Assembly: GCA_014192065.1 (NCBI GenBank)
Contig: BJHH01000004.1
Location: forward strand, 124,001 to 188,000
DNA: 64,000 nucleotides
Direction: 5' to 3'
Source: Gemmatimonadota bacterium
GTDB taxonomy: Bacteria; Gemmatimonadota; Gemmatimonadetes; Gemmatimonadales; Gemmatimonadaceae
Every line of letters begins with the position of its first letter. Within the stretch, counting starts at the first letter, position 1. Of the stretch, positions 38,145-47,811 are shown piece by piece. The notes beneath the pieces were generated by a model that saw only the letters and a list, made by a program, of their open reading frames with translations, made no database searches and was not told the DNA's origin. The translations under genes were made by a program, and so were the position numbers.

Positions 38145-40331
38145 ATGCCAACCTCCGCCCTTGCAGACGTCATCCCCGGATGGTCCCTGTCCGCCGAGGT
38201 CAATGCGGATCGCCTCGACGTCGGGCTGTTGGCGCGGGCGTACCAGTTCAGCGATCGCGCGCATGCGGGGCAGCGTCGTAAGAACGGCGATCCGTTCGTC
38301 ACGCACTGCGTCGAAGTCGCGAAGATCCTTGCCGACCTGCAACTCGATTCCGTCACGGTGGCCAGTGGCCTGATCCACGATGTGATAGAGGACACCGATA
38401 TCACGCTCGAGGACGTCGAGCGTGAGTTTGGCCGCGAGATCGCACAGATCGTGGACGGCCTGACGAAGATTGGACACCTGCCGATGACCTCTCTGCAGGA
38501 ACGCCAGGTCGAGAACTACCGGAAGTTGCTCCTCTCGATCGCGAAGGACGTGCGAGTGATCATGGTCAAGCTGGCCGATCGCCTGCATAACATGCGGACA
38601 CTCGACTACCTCGATCCGCCAAAGCGCGCGCGCATCGCGCAGGAAACCCGCGACCTCTACGCGCCGCTCGCCCATCGGTTCGGTCTCGCCAAGATGAAGG
38701 CCGAGCTCGAGGACCTGGCGTTCAAGTTCCTCGAGACGGACGAATACCGACAGCTGGCGAAGCAGGTGGTCCAGAAGCGCGCCGAGCGCGCGGCTCTGGT
38801 CGAGGAGATGGCGGCCCCACTCCGCACGCGCCTCGCCGATGCCGGGATCGTTGTGTACGAGGCGACTGGTCGCCCGAAACATCTCTGGTCGATCTACAAG
38901 AAGATGCAGAAGCGCGACAAGCCGTATGAGGAGATCTACGATCTGCTCGCCATTCGCGTGCTCGTCGAGAACGTGCAGGAGTGTTACCACGCGCTCGGCG
39001 TCATCCACGGCGAGTGGACGCCGCTGCAGGAGCGCATCAAGGATTACATCGCGAGTCCCAAGTCGAACGGTTACCAGTCGCTTCACACGACGATTTTCGG
39101 CCCGCGCCATACGCTGTTCGAAATCCAGATCCGCACTCGCGACATGCACCGTACAGCGGAGTACGGCATCGCGGCGCATTGGTTGTACAAGACCGGCGAT
39201 CCAGACAACGATGAGCTCGACAAGGCGCTGCACTGGTTTCGACAGGTGCTGGAAATGCAACTCGATGCCGAGACGCCTGACCAGTTTCTTGAGTTCCTGA
39301 AGCTCGATCTCTATCAGGACGAGATTTTCGTCTTCACGCCGGCCGGCGATGTGATCCAGCTGCCACGCGGCGCGACGCCGCTCGACTTCGCGTTCGCCGT
39401 CCACACGGAAGTGGGGGTGCATACGCAAGGCGCCAAGGTCAACGGTCGGATCGTCGCGCTGTCCCGCGAGCTGCGCAACTCCGAGACGGTCGAGATCATC
39501 CGTTCACCGAACTCGCGTCCGAGTCGCGACTGGCTTGCGCACGTGCGCACGGGCCGTGCACGTCACAAGATCCGCCAGTGGCTGCGGGTCGAGGAACAGC
39601 GTGCGTCGGTGGCGGTGGGGCAGGAAATCCTCGACCGTGAGCTCAAACGCCGCCGCCATCCCAAGCTGGCCGACGACCAACTGCGTCTGGCGGCGCAGAG
39701 TCTCAAGCTGAACGATGTGAATCACCTGTATGCGTCCATCGCGCAGGGGGACCTCACGGTCACGCAGGTGCTGCGCGCGCTCTACCCGGATTTTGACCAA
39801 CGCGACGATTCGGCGCTGAAACCGAGTCCCCTCGAGCGGTTGCTCGACCGCGTCCGCAGCATCGCGCCGTCACCGCGCGGGCTGCGTGTTCAGGGCGTCG
39901 ACGGGCTGATGGTTCGCTACGCACAGTGCTGCCAGCCCGTGCCCGGTGACAAGGTGGTCGGCTACGTCACCCGCGGCCGTGGTGTCAGCGTCCATCGCGG
40001 CGACTGCCCGAATCTCCTGCAGTTGGCGCTGGAGCCAGAGCGGCGGCTGGAGATTGACTGGCAACAGTCCGACGGTGAACGGTTCCTCATCAGGCTCGCG
40101 ATCGAAGCTACCGACCGTAGGGGGCTGTACGCCGACCTCGCGACAGCCGTCGGCGAGACCGGTACCGATATCCGGTCGCTGGAGCTCAAAACCACCGATG
40201 GCCGCGTCGTTGGAGCGGCGATGGTGGAAGTTGAGCACCTCGCGCACCTCGAGAAGATCCTGAAGGCCATTCGAAAGGTGAAGGGCATCTCGGAAGTCTC
40301 CCGCCGTGAGCGGCTGACATCGGTCGATTGA
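38145..40331 (+). CDS. spoT: Bifunctional (p)ppGpp synthetase/hydrolase, RelA/SpoT family
   Basis: Makes and degrades the stringent-response alarmones. Hydrolase HD residues His54, His78 and Asp79 (LIHDVIEDT) and ADRLHNM are intact. Synthetase motifs follow: YDLLAIRVLV and KSNGYQSLHTT. TGS (DEIFVFTPAGDVIQLPRGAT is 20 residues of it), helical, zinc-finger-like (CCQPVPGD) and C-terminal ACT domains complete a 728-residue protein. Since both catalytic domains look complete it is likely the sole long Rel enzyme. Confidence 0.95.
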   Translation: MPTSALADVIPGWSLSAEVNADRLDVGLLARAYQFSDRAHAGQRRKNGDPFVTHCVEVAKILADLQLDSVTVASGLIHDVIEDTDITLEDVEREFGREIAQIVDGLTKIGHLPMTSLQERQVENYRKLLLSIAKDVRVIMVKLADRLHNMRTLDYLDPPKRARIAQETRDLYAPLAHRFGLAKMKAELEDLAFKFLETDEYRQLAKQVVQKRAERAALVEEMAAPLRTRLADAGIVVYEATGRPKHLWSIYKKMQKRDKPYEEIYDLLAIRVLVENVQECYHALGVIHGEWTPLQERIKDYIASPKSNGYQSLHTTIFGPRHTLFEIQIRTRDMHRTAEYGIAAHWLYKTGDPDNDELDKALHWFRQVLEMQLDAETPDQFLEFLKLDLYQDEIFVFTPAGDVIQLPRGATPLDFAFAVHTEVGVHTQGAKVNGRIVALSRELRNSETVEIIRSPNSRPSRDWLAHVRTGRARHKIRQWLRVEEQRASVAVGQEILDRELKRRRHPKLADDQLRLAAQSLKLNDVNHLYASIAQGDLTVTQVLRALYPDFDQRDDSALKPSPLERLLDRVRSIAPSPRGLRVQGVDGLMVRYAQCCQPVPGDKVVGYVTRGRGVSVHRGDCPNLLQLALEPERRLEIDWQQSDGERFLIRLAIEATDRRGLYADLATAVGETGTDIRSLELKTTDGRVVGAAMVEVEHLAHLEKILKAIRKVKGISEVSRRERLTSVD

Positions 40332-40378
40332 CCCCAAAGGGGCTGCCCGAACAAAGGCCGATATGTTAGTTTTCGCCC

Positions 40379-42448
40379 GTGCCAACAGCCGCCTTCGACC
40401 TTCAGTCGCCGTTCCAGCCGGCAGGTGACCAGCCTCGCGCGATCGCGGAACTGATCGCCGGTCTCGAACGCGGCGAGCGCTTCCAGACCTTGCTTGGCGT
40501 CACGGGCTCGGGCAAAACGATGACCGTCGCTCATGTCATCCAGCACTGGGGACGGCCGGTGCTCGTGCTGTCGCACAATAAGACGCTGGCGGCGCAGTTG
40601 TACGGCGAACTGAAGTCGATGTTTCCGAACAACGCGGTCGAGTACTTCATCTCGTACTACGACTACTACCAGCCGGAAGCCTACGTCCCGTCGAGCGACA
40701 CCTACATCGAGAAGGACGCGTCGATCAACGATGACATTGACCGACTGCGCCTGAGGGCCACGTCATCGCTGATGGAGCGCGATGACGTGATTATCGTCGC
40801 GACTGTGTCTGCCATCTACGGTCTCGGCGATCCCGAGACGTACCGGGCGACGATGGTCACGCTGCACGCGGGGCAGAAGATCGCGCGCGATGACATTCTC
40901 CGGTCGCTCGTAAGAATTCAGTACTCACGCAACGACGTCTCGTTCGAGCGCGGCACCTTCCGGGTGCGCGGCGATACGGTCGAGATCTTTCCGGCCTACG
41001 AAGAACAGGCGGTCCGTGTCGAGATGTTCGGCGACGAGATCGAGCGGATCACTAAAGTGAGTCCGCTCACGGGCGAGACGATCGCGATACTACAGCGGAC
41101 GGCGGTCTATCCGGCGAAGCATTTCGTCACCACGCGCCCGTCGCTCGAGCGCGCGATCGGCATGATGCGCGTCGAACTGGCTGAGCGTCTCGCCGAGTTG
41201 CGCGCGGCAAACAAGCTGCTCGAGGCCCAGCGCATCGAATCGCGGACCAACTTCGACATCGAGATGATGCTCGAGATCGGCACCTGCCCGGGCATCGAGA
41301 ACTACTCGCGCTTGCTCTCGGCCAGGAAGGCTGGCGAACGTCCGGCCTGCCTGCTCGACTATTTCCCGAACGAGTTTCTCGTCGTCGTGGATGAGTCGCA
41401 CGTCACGCTCTCCCAGATCGGCGCGATGTTCAATGGCGATCGTTCGCGCAAGCAGACGCTGGTCGAGTACGGATTCCGCCTGCCGAGTGCGCTCGACAAC
41501 CGGCCATTGATGTTCGACGAGTTCTTGTCGCTGACGCCGCGCGCGCTGAACATTTCTGCGACACCGGGTGATCTGGAGCTCAAGTTGTCCGAAGGCGTAG
41601 TCGTCGAGCAGGTCATCCGGCCGACTGGCCTCATCGACCCGCCGATCGAGATCCGTCCGGTGAAGGGCCAGGTGGACGACCTGCTGCACGAGATCCGACT
41701 GCGCGAGCGAAAGGGCGAACGCGTCCTAGTGACCACGCTGACCAAACGGATGTCCGAGGACCTTGCCGACTATATGCAGCAGGTTGGTGTGCGGGTCCGC
41801 TACATGCATGCCGATATCGACGCCATCGAACGGATGGAAATCGTGCGTGGTCTCCGCCTCGGAGAGTTCGATGTCCTGATCGGCATCAACCTGCTGCGCG
41901 AGGGGCTCGACATGCCCGAGGTGTCGCTGGTAGCGATCCTCGATGCCGACCACGAAGGGTTTCTGCGGAGCGAGCGTTCGTTGATCCAAACCATTGGCCG
42001 CGCGGCACGTCACATCAACGGACGCGCGATTTTCTATGCCGACCGGATTACCGGATCGATGCAGCGCGCGATGGACGAGACATCGCGCCGTCGCGCCATC
42101 CAAGTCGCGCACAACCTGGAGCACGGTATAACGCCGAGGGGTGTGGTCAAGAGCGTGGCTGACGTGCGGTTTGTCACTCGGGTGGCCGACGCGCGCGACG
42201 AGCGCGAGGCCCAGGAAGCCGGACGTGCGGGCGTCAAGCAACAGCAGCGTGTCGCCGAGGCCGGCATCAAGTATGGAACGGACGACATGCCCGGTCTCGT
42301 GAAACAGCTCGAGGAGCAGATGCGTGAGGCGGCCACGAATCTCGACTTCGAGACGGCGGCGCGCCTGCGTGACGAGCTCTTCGATGTCCGCGCCGCGATG
42401 GATGGGAAGGCACGCCGCGCGCCGCGCCGCACGCCAGCGCGCCGATGA
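40379..42448 (+). CDS. uvrB: Excinuclease ABC subunit B
   Basis: Damage-verifying helicase of nucleotide excision repair. Walker A GVTGSGKT at residues 40-47, beta-hairpin region [20 protein letters not shown] (20 residues), DEAD-like VVDESHV, helicase motif [11 protein letters not shown], and the C-terminal UVR domain ([20 protein letters not shown]). 689 residues. GTG start; the stop overlaps the tsaE start (ATGA). Confidence 0.97.
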   Translation: MPTAAFDLQSPFQPAGDQPRAIAELIAGLERGERFQTLLGVTGSGKTMTVAHVIQHWGRPVLVLSHNKTLAAQLYGELKSMFPNNAVEYFISYYDYYQPEAYVPSSDTYIEKDASINDDIDRLRLRATSSLMERDDVIIVATVSAIYGLGDPETYRATMVTLHAGQKIARDDILRSLVRIQYSRNDVSFERGTFRVRGDTVEIFPAYEEQAVRVEMFGDEIERITKVSPLTGETIAILQRTAVYPAKHFVTTRPSLERAIGMMRVELAERLAELRAANKLLEAQRIESRTNFDIEMMLEIGTCPGIENYSRLLSARKAGERPACLLDYFPNEFLVVVDESHVTLSQIGAMFNGDRSRKQTLVEYGFRLPSALDNRPLMFDEFLSLTPRALNISATPGDLELKLSEGVVVEQVIRPTGLIDPPIEIRPVKGQVDDLLHEIRLRERKGERVLVTTLTKRMSEDLADYMQQVGVRVRYMHADIDAIERMEIVRGLRLGEFDVLIGINLLREGLDMPEVSLVAILDADHEGFLRSERSLIQTIGRAARHINGRAIFYADRITGSMQRAMDETSRRRAIQVAHNLEHGITPRGVVKSVADVRFVTRVADARDEREAQEAGRAGVKQQQRVAEAGIKYGTDDMPGLVKQLEEQMREAATNLDFETAARLRDELFDVRAAMDGKARRAPRRTPARR

Positions 42449-42879
42449 CCGCCACCGCTGCGGCCCATGGGTCCGACGCACTCGACCGCCACGCGCTTGA
42501 TGCGTGGGGTGAACGGTTCGGCGCGTCGCTGGTCGTACCGGCGCTGGTCACGCTCACCGGCGAACTCGGTGCTGGCAAAACGTCGATCGCGCAGGCTATC
42601 TGCCGTGGACTCGGCGTGACGGAGCCGGTCACGAGCCCGACGTTTGCACTCGTGCATCAGTATCGCGGCACGAGGGCCATGGTCTTTCACCTCGACCTGT
42701 ACCGCATTGGGTCACCGCACGAACTCGTGACGATCGGCTGGGATGAGATGCTTGGCGCGAACGCCGTCGTGCTCGTGGAATGGCCTGAGCGTGCTGGGGC
42801 AATGATGTCCGCGCCAGACCATCGGCTCGTGCTCTCGCACATTGAGTCGGCGCCTGACCTTCGGCGGCTCGTCTGGTGA
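42445..42879 (+). CDS. tsaE: tRNA threonylcarbamoyladenosine biosynthesis ATPase TsaE
   Basis: P-loop ATPase of the complex that makes t6A37 in tRNA. Walker [13 protein letters not shown] at 39-50, then [10 protein letters not shown] and FHLDLYRI, all typical. 144 residues. Its stop overlaps the tsaB GTG start (GTGA), so TsaE and TsaB are made together. Confidence 0.93.
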   Translation: MTATAAAHGSDALDRHALDAWGERFGASLVVPALVTLTGELGAGKTSIAQAICRGLGVTEPVTSPTFALVHQYRGTRAMVFHLDLYRIGSPHELVTIGWDEMLGANAVVLVEWPERAGAMMSAPDHRLVLSHIESAPDLRRLVW

Positions 42880-43556
42880 GCGCCGTGACCGCACCACCGG
42901 CCGTGACGCTCGCGCTCGATGCCGCCACCTACGAGGGAAGCGTCGCGGTGATTCGCGGCGGTCGCGTCGTGGCCGAGCGCACGGTGGTCATGCGAGGCGA
43001 AACGGAAGAACGACTGATGCCCGCCGTGCTCGCCGCACTCGCCGAAGCCGGCCATTCCGTGCGCGACGTGGAGCATGTGGTCTGCGGTGAGGGGCCTGGC
43101 CGCTTCACGTCGCTCCGGATCGCGGGTGCCATCGCCAAGGGGATCGCGTTCGGCAACGCAATTCCGCTGTATGCGGTGTCGTCGCTCGCGCTCGTGGTTG
43201 CGGGTGCGCTGGACATTCGCCCCGGTGCGTACCTCGCCGTGCTCGACGCGATGCGCGGCGAGCGGTTTGTCGCACCATTCACGCGCGCTGCCGATGGGTC
43301 GCTCACCGTGCTTGGGCTGGCTGCGCGGGTCACCCATGAAGCGGCGGTCGAGGCGGCGTTGCGGGATGGCGCGATCATGATTGGTCCGCTCGAACCGCAT
43401 ACCGCGATGCCGCACGCCCGTGGCGTCGCGCCGCTGCTCGATTCCATCGTCCGGTCAGGGGCCGTATCGGTCGATGCGTGGGAGCCGGTCTATGGAAGAC
43501 TCGCTGAAGCGCAGGTCAAATGGGAGGCGGCGCACGGACGGTCGTTGCCTGCGTGA
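42876..43556 (+). CDS. tsaB: tRNA threonylcarbamoyladenosine biosynthesis protein TsaB
   Basis: Actin-like scaffold partner of TsaD. LALDAATYEGSVAVI is the start of the ASKHA fold, and GPGRFTSLRIAGAIAKGIAF (20 residues) is the most conserved family block. 226 residues. tsaD itself is not in the window. The GTG start overlaps tsaE; the stop overlaps the GTG of rimI. Confidence 0.9.
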   Translation: MSAVTAPPAVTLALDAATYEGSVAVIRGGRVVAERTVVMRGETEERLMPAVLAALAEAGHSVRDVEHVVCGEGPGRFTSLRIAGAIAKGIAFGNAIPLYAVSSLALVVAGALDIRPGAYLAVLDAMRGERFVAPFTRAADGSLTVLGLAARVTHEAAVEAALRDGAIMIGPLEPHTAMPHARGVAPLLDSIVRSGAVSVDAWEPVYGRLAEAQVKWEAAHGRSLPA

Positions 43557-44035
43557 AGGCGGCATCAGCCCGGCCAGGATCTGCTGTGCAGATCCGTCCA
43601 GCGAACGCCGCCGACGTGGACCTGATCCACGGTATTGAGGTGGCCAGCTTTTCCGATCCGTGGAAACGGGAGGGTTTTCGAGACCTGATTCTTGGCGGCA
43701 GCGCCACCGTCGTGGTCGCCGAGGCGGATGGTGTCGTAGTCGGGTTCGCGGTGACGTACGCCGCTGCGGACGAAGCTGAAATCGCGAACGTGGCGGTGGT
43801 CGACGCGGCTCGCCGCCGAGGAATCGGCCGAACGCTGTTGGACTGGGTGATCGCCGCGGTGGTGCGTGGCGGGGCGAAGACCGTCTTTCTTGAGGTCCGC
43901 GACGCCAACGTTGCCGCTCGCACGCTCTATGCGGCGTGTGGTTTTGCCGAAGTCGCCCGCCGCCGCCACTATTATCGCGACCCGGTCGAGGATGCGATCG
44001 TGATGTGCCTCAAAATCCCGGCTGCGCTCAGATGA
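43553..44035 (+). CDS. rimI: Ribosomal protein S18 alanine N-acetyltransferase-like GNAT
   Basis: GNAT acetyltransferase. VQIRPANAADVDLIHGIE is the start of the fold; the acetyl-CoA loop RRRGIGRTLL and the end-of-domain VRDANVAARTLYAACGF are intact. 160 residues. The GTG overlapping the tsaB stop was chosen; earlier starts would run into tsaB. Order tsaE-tsaB-rimI is common in bacteria and supports the RimI name over a generic GNAT. Confidence 0.88.
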   Translation: MKAASARPGSAVQIRPANAADVDLIHGIEVASFSDPWKREGFRDLILGGSATVVVAEADGVVVGFAVTYAAADEAEIANVAVVDAARRRGIGRTLLDWVIAAVVRGGAKTVFLEVRDANVAARTLYAACGFAEVARRRHYYRDPVEDAIVMCLKIPAALR

Positions 44036-44051
44036 TACGGTTTGCAATTGT

Positions 44052-44080
44052 TTGGTGACGCTCTACCGTCGCGATAGATT
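44052..44080 (+). promoter_or_regulatory. Probable promoter of ssb
   Basis: TTGGTG and TAGATT are spaced by 17 bases, 34 bases before the ssb start. Matches are three of six and four of six; the AT-rich setting and position support the call. Confidence 0.42.
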
Positions 44081-44113
44081 CAGGTTGACGCTGTATCCAT
44101 TCCAGGAGGAGTT

Positions 44114-44608
44114 GTGAGTCGGAGCTTGAACAAAGTGACGTTGATCGGAAATCTCGGGAACGATCCCGAAATCCGGACGACGACAGGTGGAGGCAAGGTG
44201 GCGCAGTTCTCTCTCGCCACCGGCCGCCAGTGGAATTCGGCGTCAGGGGAGAAGCAGGAAAAGACCGAGTGGCACAAGTGCGTGGCCTGGAACCAAGGCA
44301 CGCGCGGTACGGGTATGGCCGACATTATCGAGCGGTACGTCAAGAAAGGTGACAAGCTTTATATCGAGGGCCGGATCGAGTATCGGCAGTACCAGGACAA
44401 GGAGAACCAGACGAAGTACGTGACCGAGATCAACGTGCGCGAGATCCTCCTGCTCGGCGGCGGCAAGGGCGGCGGCGGTGGCGACACCGACGGACCGGCT
44501 CCCTCGCGTGCCAAGGGCGGCGCCAAGGGTAGCGATGCGCCCAAGGGCGGAGATTTCGAAGAGTTCCCGAACGCGCTCGAGGCAGAGGACGACGATCTCC
44601 CGTTCTGA
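44114..44608 (+). CDS. ssb: Single-stranded DNA-binding protein
   Basis: Coats single-stranded DNA in replication and repair. OB-fold start SLNKVTLIGNLGNDPEIR, then the WHKCVAWN block and GDKLYIEGRIEYRQYQDKEN (20 residues). A Gly-rich linker leads to the acidic tip ending DDDLPF that binds partner proteins. 164 residues. GTG start with a strong ribosome binding site (AGGAGGA). Confidence 0.97.
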   Translation: MSRSLNKVTLIGNLGNDPEIRTTTGGGKVAQFSLATGRQWNSASGEKQEKTEWHKCVAWNQGTRGTGMADIIERYVKKGDKLYIEGRIEYRQYQDKENQTKYVTEINVREILLLGGGKGGGGGDTDGPAPSRAKGGAKGSDAPKGGDFEEFPNALEAEDDDLPF

Positions 44609-44845
44609 TCAGTTCGTCAGGAACTCATGGATATTGGGGGGCGGCCGGGTATCCGGTCGCCCTCTGTCGCTCCACTCTGTCCCCGTCCATGTTTCGCTCG
44701 GTGGCGTGAGTTCGTCCTCATCCATAATCGCCGATCCCGATCGATGGGGAGTTCCGCCGTTGGAGATTGGGAACCCGTCGGTGACTTGGTTGGACCAGTT
44801 GGTGACCCCGTTACTCTCACACCCGCATGCGATTCTCTCGGTCAC
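44609..44845 (-). CDS. Doubtful small ORF opposite ssb, 78 codons
   Basis: Convergent with ssb, ending on the base after the ssb stop. The product is hydrophilic and acidic in its second half (MDEDELTPPSETWTG) and its codon third positions are GC-rich at roughly 70 percent, lower than neighbouring genes. GTG start with a weak GAGAG upstream. No family recognised. A GC hairpin lies inside it, which argues that this stretch is instead untranslated. Confidence 0.22.
   Translation of the reverse strand: MTERIACGCESNGVTNWSNQVTDGFPISNGGTPHRSGSAIMDEDELTPPSETWTGTEWSDRGRPDTRPPPNIHEFLTN
44639..44662 (+). terminator. Terminator-like hairpin after ssb
   Basis: Ten-base stem GGGCGGCCGG / CCGGTCGCCC with one G-T pair around GTAT, 31 bases after the ssb stop. 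No T-run follows, so it may act as a weak or Rho-assisted terminator or as an mRNA end stabiliser. Confidence 0.4.
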
Positions 44846-44976
44846 GCTCTCATTTCGTTGTAGGCGCAGTTCTCAACGCGACAGGACGTGTAGCGGACGC
44901 ACGGGCGTCGGTCAGGAGCACGGAAAGGATGAGCGGCGGTGTGACACGGGTGCCGGTTTCCGCCAAGTCGCGGTGA
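44827..44976 (+). CDS. Doubtful small ORF before the epimerase gene, 49 codons
   Basis: Runs ATG to TGA and ends seven bases before the epimerase GTG. The product is basic with a short hydrophobic patch (FVVGAVLNA), no family recognised. Position suggests it could be a leader peptide coupled to the epimerase, but base composition gives no strong support. The remaining part of this 375-base gap (44663-44826) holds nothing I can name. Confidence 0.22.
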   Translation: MRFSRSRSHFVVGAVLNATGRVADARASVRSTERMSGGVTRVPVSAKSR

Positions 44977-44983
44977 GCAGGGC

Positions 44984-45943
44984 GTGACTAAACGTCGCGC
45001 GCTGGTCACGGGCGGCGCCGGTTTCATTGGCTCGCACGTGGCGGACGCGCTCGCGTCGGCCGAGTACGACGTCACAGCGCTGGACGATCTCTCCACCGGC
45101 AAGCGACGGAACGTCGCGCCTGGGGTCCGGTTGGAAGAATTGGATATCCGGTCCCCCGAGGCGGCTCACTTGGTCCAGACCGGTGGTTTCGATCTGATCT
45201 GCCACCTCGCCGCCCAGATCGACGTGCGTAAGAGCGTCGCCGATCCAATCGCGGATGCGGATCGCAATATCTTGGGCACGCTCAACCTGCTCGAGGCGGC
45301 GCGTCAGGCTCCGAAGCCGCCGCGCTTCATTTTCTCCTCGACGGGCGGCGCTATCTATGGCGACTTCGCCGAGCCGCCGAGCGCCGAGACCGAGCCGAAA
45401 GATCCGGAGTCGCCATATGGGATCGCGAAGCTCGCGGCGGAGTACTACGTCGCGTACTACGGCCGTGTGCACAAGCTCGACGTGGTGGCCCTGCGGTACG
45501 CCAACGTCTACGGGCCGCGACAGGACCCACACGGAGAGGCTGGCGTCGTCGCGATGTTCTGTCAACGCCTGATTGACGGGACGCCGGTCACGGTCTTTGG
45601 TGATGGACGACAGACGCGCGACTACGTGTTTGTGGGTGACGTGGCGCGTGCAAACGCGCTCGCTGCCTCTGCGGCGATACCGCGGGCCGGCCGGCTCGAC
45701 GTGCGTGCTTTTAACGTCGGCACCGGCGTTCCCACCTCGGTACTGGACTTGGCGGAGGCGCTGATGCGCGCAGCGGGTAAGACCTGCCCCGTCGAGTATG
45801 CGCCAGCGCGACCGGGCGAGCAGCAGCGATCGTTCATCGATGTTTCCAAGTCGGCGAGTGTCCTAGGATGGACACCCAGCGTGGCGCTGGACACGGGACT
45901 CAAGCACACCTACGACTGGTTCCGCGCAATCGCCGGATCCTGA
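44984..45943 (+). CDS. NAD-dependent epimerase/dehydratase, UDP-glucose 4-epimerase-like
   Basis: Extended SDR of 319 residues. TGGAGFIGSHVADAL binds NAD, FSSTGGAIYGD holds the catalytic Ser/Thr, and SPYGIAKLAAEYY has the Tyr-x3-Lys pair. RYANVYGPRQDPHGEAGVVA and the DYVFVGDVARA stretch fit the GalE subgroup that also acts on UDP-GlcNAc. Substrate cannot be fixed from sequence. GTG start; the next gene tolQ begins 31 bases later. Confidence 0.85.
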   Translation: MTKRRALVTGGAGFIGSHVADALASAEYDVTALDDLSTGKRRNVAPGVRLEELDIRSPEAAHLVQTGGFDLICHLAAQIDVRKSVADPIADADRNILGTLNLLEAARQAPKPPRFIFSSTGGAIYGDFAEPPSAETEPKDPESPYGIAKLAAEYYVAYYGRVHKLDVVALRYANVYGPRQDPHGEAGVVAMFCQRLIDGTPVTVFGDGRQTRDYVFVGDVARANALAASAAIPRAGRLDVRAFNVGTGVPTSVLDLAEALMRAAGKTCPVEYAPARPGEQQRSFIDVSKSASVLGWTPSVALDTGLKHTYDWFRAIAGS

Positions 45944-45974
45944 CCACGCCCCACTTCTCCCGTAACGCAACAAC

Positions 45975-46682
45975 ATGATCCTCCAAGCTGGCAACGCCAT
46001 CCCGGGTACCGCAGCGGAACTGATCCTTGCGTCATCGCTCCCGACGAAGATTGTGCTGGTCGTCCTGGCGCTGCTCTCGCTCCTCAGTTGGGCGATTATG
46101 CTCGCTAAGTGGATGGAGATTCGGCGTGTGGCGAAGCAGTCGGCGGCATTCCTCGCCGAGTTCGGACGAGCCGCGACACTCGAGCAAGCGGCCGGCATCG
46201 CGAGGCGGTCGCCGGCGAGCCCGTACACGCGGGTGCTCGCGCGCGCAGTGAACTTTCTGCACGAGCTCCGCCCGGTTGGCGCTGGTACGGGGAGCGATCA
46301 ATCCACGCTGACGGCGGCGCAGGTCGAAGCGCTGCATCTCGTGCTGGACGCCGAGTTCACCGCTGAGCGTGATCGTCTTGGTGAGTATGTGCCCACACTG
46401 GCGGTGATCGGCTCCGCCAGTCCGTTGCTGGGGCTATTCGGCACGGTGCTTGGCGTGATCAACGCATTCGTCGGCATCGCGCAGAAGGGGTCGGGCAACC
46501 TCGGCGCCGTGGCGCCTGGCGTGGCAGAGGCGCTCACGGCAACGGCGGCGGCGCTTGCCGTCGCCGTGCCCGCCGTCTTCGGTTACAACGTCTTCGCGGC
46601 GCGGCTCAACCGGTTCGACGGCGAAATCGAGGGGTTCGGCGCGGAGCTTATCGCTCTGCTCGCTCGCGAGCGTCGCATTTGA
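45975..46682 (+). CDS. tolQ: TolQ, MotA/TolQ/ExbB proton channel family
   Basis: Inner membrane part of the Tol-Pal motor that pulls the outer membrane in at division. Three membrane segments near residues 24-44, 138-160 and 180-202; the signature is GLFGTVLGVINAFVGIA followed by APGVAEALTATAAAL. 235 residues, normal. It is followed by tolR with an overlap (TTGA). Context tolR-tolA-tolB-pal makes TolQ rather than ExbB. Confidence 0.93.
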   Translation: MILQAGNAIPGTAAELILASSLPTKIVLVVLALLSLLSWAIMLAKWMEIRRVAKQSAAFLAEFGRAATLEQAAGIARRSPASPYTRVLARAVNFLHELRPVGAGTGSDQSTLTAAQVEALHLVLDAEFTAERDRLGEYVPTLAVIGSASPLLGLFGTVLGVINAFVGIAQKGSGNLGAVAPGVAEALTATAAALAVAVPAVFGYNVFAARLNRFDGEIEGFGAELIALLARERRI

Positions 46683-47095
46683 GGCGGCGCGCGCGTGGCG
46701 AGCGGACGCCCATGTACGCCGAGGTCAACGTGGTGTCTCTCGTTGACCTGATGATGCTGCTGATGGTGATCTTCATGATTACCGCCCCGATTATGCAGGG
46801 CGGCGTGGATCTGACGCTTCCCAAGGCCGACGCGCGCGCGGTCGAGTCGAAGGGTGGCCTGGTGATCAGCGTGACGCGGGAAGGCCGCATCTTCATCGAC
46901 GAAACGTCGCTGTCGTTCTCGGAGTTCCGTGCCAGCTTCAAGACGCTTGCCGGAACGCAGGGCAAGGACGGCGTGTATATCCGAGGCGACGGCAATGCGT
47001 CGTACGGCATGGTGTTGCGCGTCCTCGCCGTCGTCAAGAACGCGGGCGTGACAAACGTCGCGCTGATGGCTGAGCCTGAGGACACTCCCCGGTGA
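46679..47095 (+). CDS. tolR: TolR, ExbD/TolR family
   Basis: Single-pass partner of TolQ. MYAEVNVVSLVDLMMLLMVI contains the transmembrane segment with the proton-carrying Asp23. The periplasmic domain follows (IFIDETSLSFSEF, VYIRGDGNASYG). 138 residues. The TTG overlapping the tolQ stop was chosen since it supplies the basic RRRARGER leader that TolR proteins have; an internal ATG at codon 12 would remove it. Confidence 0.92.
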   Translation: MRRRARGERTPMYAEVNVVSLVDLMMLLMVIFMITAPIMQGGVDLTLPKADARAVESKGGLVISVTREGRIFIDETSLSFSEFRASFKTLAGTQGKDGVYIRGDGNASYGMVLRVLAVVKNAGVTNVALMAEPEDTPR

Positions 47096-47811
47096 GCGTG
47101 GTCCGGGCGCCGTCGGCCTCGCTGACGCTCCCCATGGTGTCGTCCGCGATTCTGCACGTTGCCGTGCTGGCCCTGGTCGTCTACCGGGCTGCGGCTCCGG
47201 CGAAAGCGCTTCCTCCGCTTTACCGTGTTGAGCTTATCGCGGCCCCAGCTGGCGAGCGGGCCGCTGGCGTCGTGACGGAGACCCCGGCGCCACTCGTCGA
47301 GACCAAGGCGCCACCCGCACCGGAGAGTAAACGGACCGTCGCCACCAAGGCGGCGCCGAAGAAAGCGCCAAAGAAGGCGCCAAAGCCCACCAAGGCGGTG
47401 ACGCCGAACGTGACGCCCACGTTCACCCCGCAGAAGAGTGCGGCGTCCCCCAAGGCTGGCGGTGGCGCGCAGGGTCGGACTGGCACCGACGTGGCGAACG
47501 TGCTCACTGCCGGAATCGAGTTTCCATTTCCGGGGTATCTCAATAATGTGGTTCGGCAAATCGCGCTGCAGTTTGAGGTGCCCGCCAACGCACAGTTGCT
47601 CGTCGCGGAAGTGGCGTTCCTGATTCAGCGTGACGGCACGGTTACGTCCATCCGATTGCTGGCCAAGAGCGGGTCGTACGTCTTTGACCAGTCGTGCATC
47701 GGCGCGGTCGAGGTGGCGGGCCGCCTCAGGAAGTTTGGACCGCTGCCAGACGGGTTCACCGATGACGTGCTGCCGGTGATCTTTAGTTTTGACCCCAAGA
47801 GGATGCGATGA
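47092..47811 (+). CDS. tolA: TolA-like periplasm-spanning protein
   Basis: Energy-transducing partner linking TolQR to TolB/Pal. One membrane anchor at residues 14-32 (PMVSSAILHVAVLALVVY), a Lys/Pro/Ala-rich stretch of about 75 residues (KAAPKKAPKKAPKPTKA), and a C-terminal TonB/TolA-like domain (VAFLIQRDGTVTSIRLLAKS). 239 residues, shorter than E. coli TolA because the helical domain is replaced by a Pro/Lys linker. GTG start overlaps tolR; stop overlaps tolB. Confidence 0.85.
   Translation: MSVVRAPSASLTLPMVSSAILHVAVLALVVYRAAAPAKALPPLYRVELIAAPAGERAAGVVTETPAPLVETKAPPAPESKRTVATKAAPKKAPKKAPKPTKAVTPNVTPTFTPQKSAASPKAGGGAQGRTGTDVANVLTAGIEFPFPGYLNNVVRQIALQFEVPANAQLLVAEVAFLIQRDGTVTSIRLLAKSGSYVFDQSCIGAVEVAGRLRKFGPLPDGFTDDVLPVIFSFDPKRMR

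Noticed and set aside
37803-39428. Minus-strand frame of 541 codons over radC and the ppGpp synthetase
   Set aside because: Fully antisense to two firm genes; low-complexity Arg/Leu-rich sequence.
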